This document shows, one piece after another, positions 11,155 to 11,283 of a stretch of 11,283 nucleotides of DNA. The DNA is taken from the NCBI GenBank assembly GCA_031266495.1, contig JAISAX010000381.1, positions 1-11,283 on the forward strand, in the 5' to 3' direction. The notes under the pieces were generated by a model, which made no database searches, was not told the DNA's origin, and worked only from the letters and a program-made list of their open reading frames with translations. The stretch is from Opitutaceae bacterium (GTDB lineage Bacteria; Verrucomicrobiota; Verrucomicrobiae; Opitutales; Opitutaceae). The position numbers and the translations under genes are program-made. Numbering within the stretch: position 1 is the first letter of the stretch; the number at the start of each line of letters is the position of its first letter.

Positions 11155-11283
11155 ACATCTCTTTAGGAACCGTAAGGAAATAAACAGAGCGAAGATGCGC
11201 GGGGATTGAAGAGCGAGCCAAGGAGCTGGCGAGGGAGTTTACCGGATTGGGAATAAATGACCGAGTCAGCGACGCTGGATCGC
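11155..11283. other. Unassigned right-edge sequence
   Basis: No recognisable gene or terminator hairpin follows the PEP-CTERM stop. An ATG at 11257 opens a frame to the edge (MTESATLDR), and another frame is open from about 11179 without a start. Either could be the beginning of a gene, but the sequence is too short to judge. Confidence 0.3.

Noticed and set aside
10146..11183. 345-codon plus-strand frame overlapping the PEP-CTERM gene
   Set aside because: Its product is Arg/His/Gln-rich low-complexity sequence; the alternative frame has a signal peptide and PEP-CTERM tail.

Overview
The window carries most of a type I-G (formerly I-U) CRISPR-Cas effector operon on the minus strand, preceded by two small DNA-binding regulators. 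Two divergent plus-strand genes for envelope or exported proteins follow at the right end. GC-rich codons, a PEP-CTERM protein next to an H-X9-DG type pseudopilin, and weak or absent Shine-Dalgarno sequences suggest Verrucomicrobiota, perhaps Opitutaceae. That assignment is an inference, with no rRNA or marker gene to anchor it.

Layout on the minus strand, in order of transcription: xre regulator (9288-9061), ribbon-helix-helix (RHH) regulator (about 8994-8746), a 238-base leader with a 14-base poly-C tract (coding-strand sense), cas3 with C-terminal HD domain (8507-5676), an ORF6N-domain gene (5683-5162), csx17/cas8 (5165-2959), csb1/cas7 (2926-1838) and csb2, a Cas5-Cas6 fusion (1831 to beyond base 1). 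cas3, ORF6N and csx17 overlap by 8 and 4 bases, csx17-csb1 are 32 bases apart and csb1-csb2 are 6 apart, so this is one operon. The adaptation genes (cas4-cas1, cas2) and the array usual for this subtype are not in the window and would be expected beyond base 1. On the plus strand lie a type II pseudopilin-like protein (9426-10112) and a PEP-CTERM protein (10237-11154).

The operon as read is not simply functional. cas3 has an in-frame TAG at codon 84, exactly where a conserved Glu is expected. csx17 needs two frame changes: one at an A9 run and one at a C17 run (coding strand). All other genes read open. Another in-frame TAG is all that separates the xre and RHH frames. The options are ordinary decay, sequencing error at homopolymers, or a switchable system (slipped-strand phase variation, transcriptional slippage, amber readthrough). 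Sequence alone cannot decide between them. Upstream of xre are four copies of an 18-base imperfect palindrome, spaced about three helical turns apart and overlapping a candidate xre promoter. They look like an operator array.

Working model (inference): Csb2, Csb1 and Csx17 would form the crRNA-guided complex and Cas3 would degrade the target. The Xre and RHH proteins would control expression. The ORF6N protein is an unexpected, tightly integrated operon member of unknown role.
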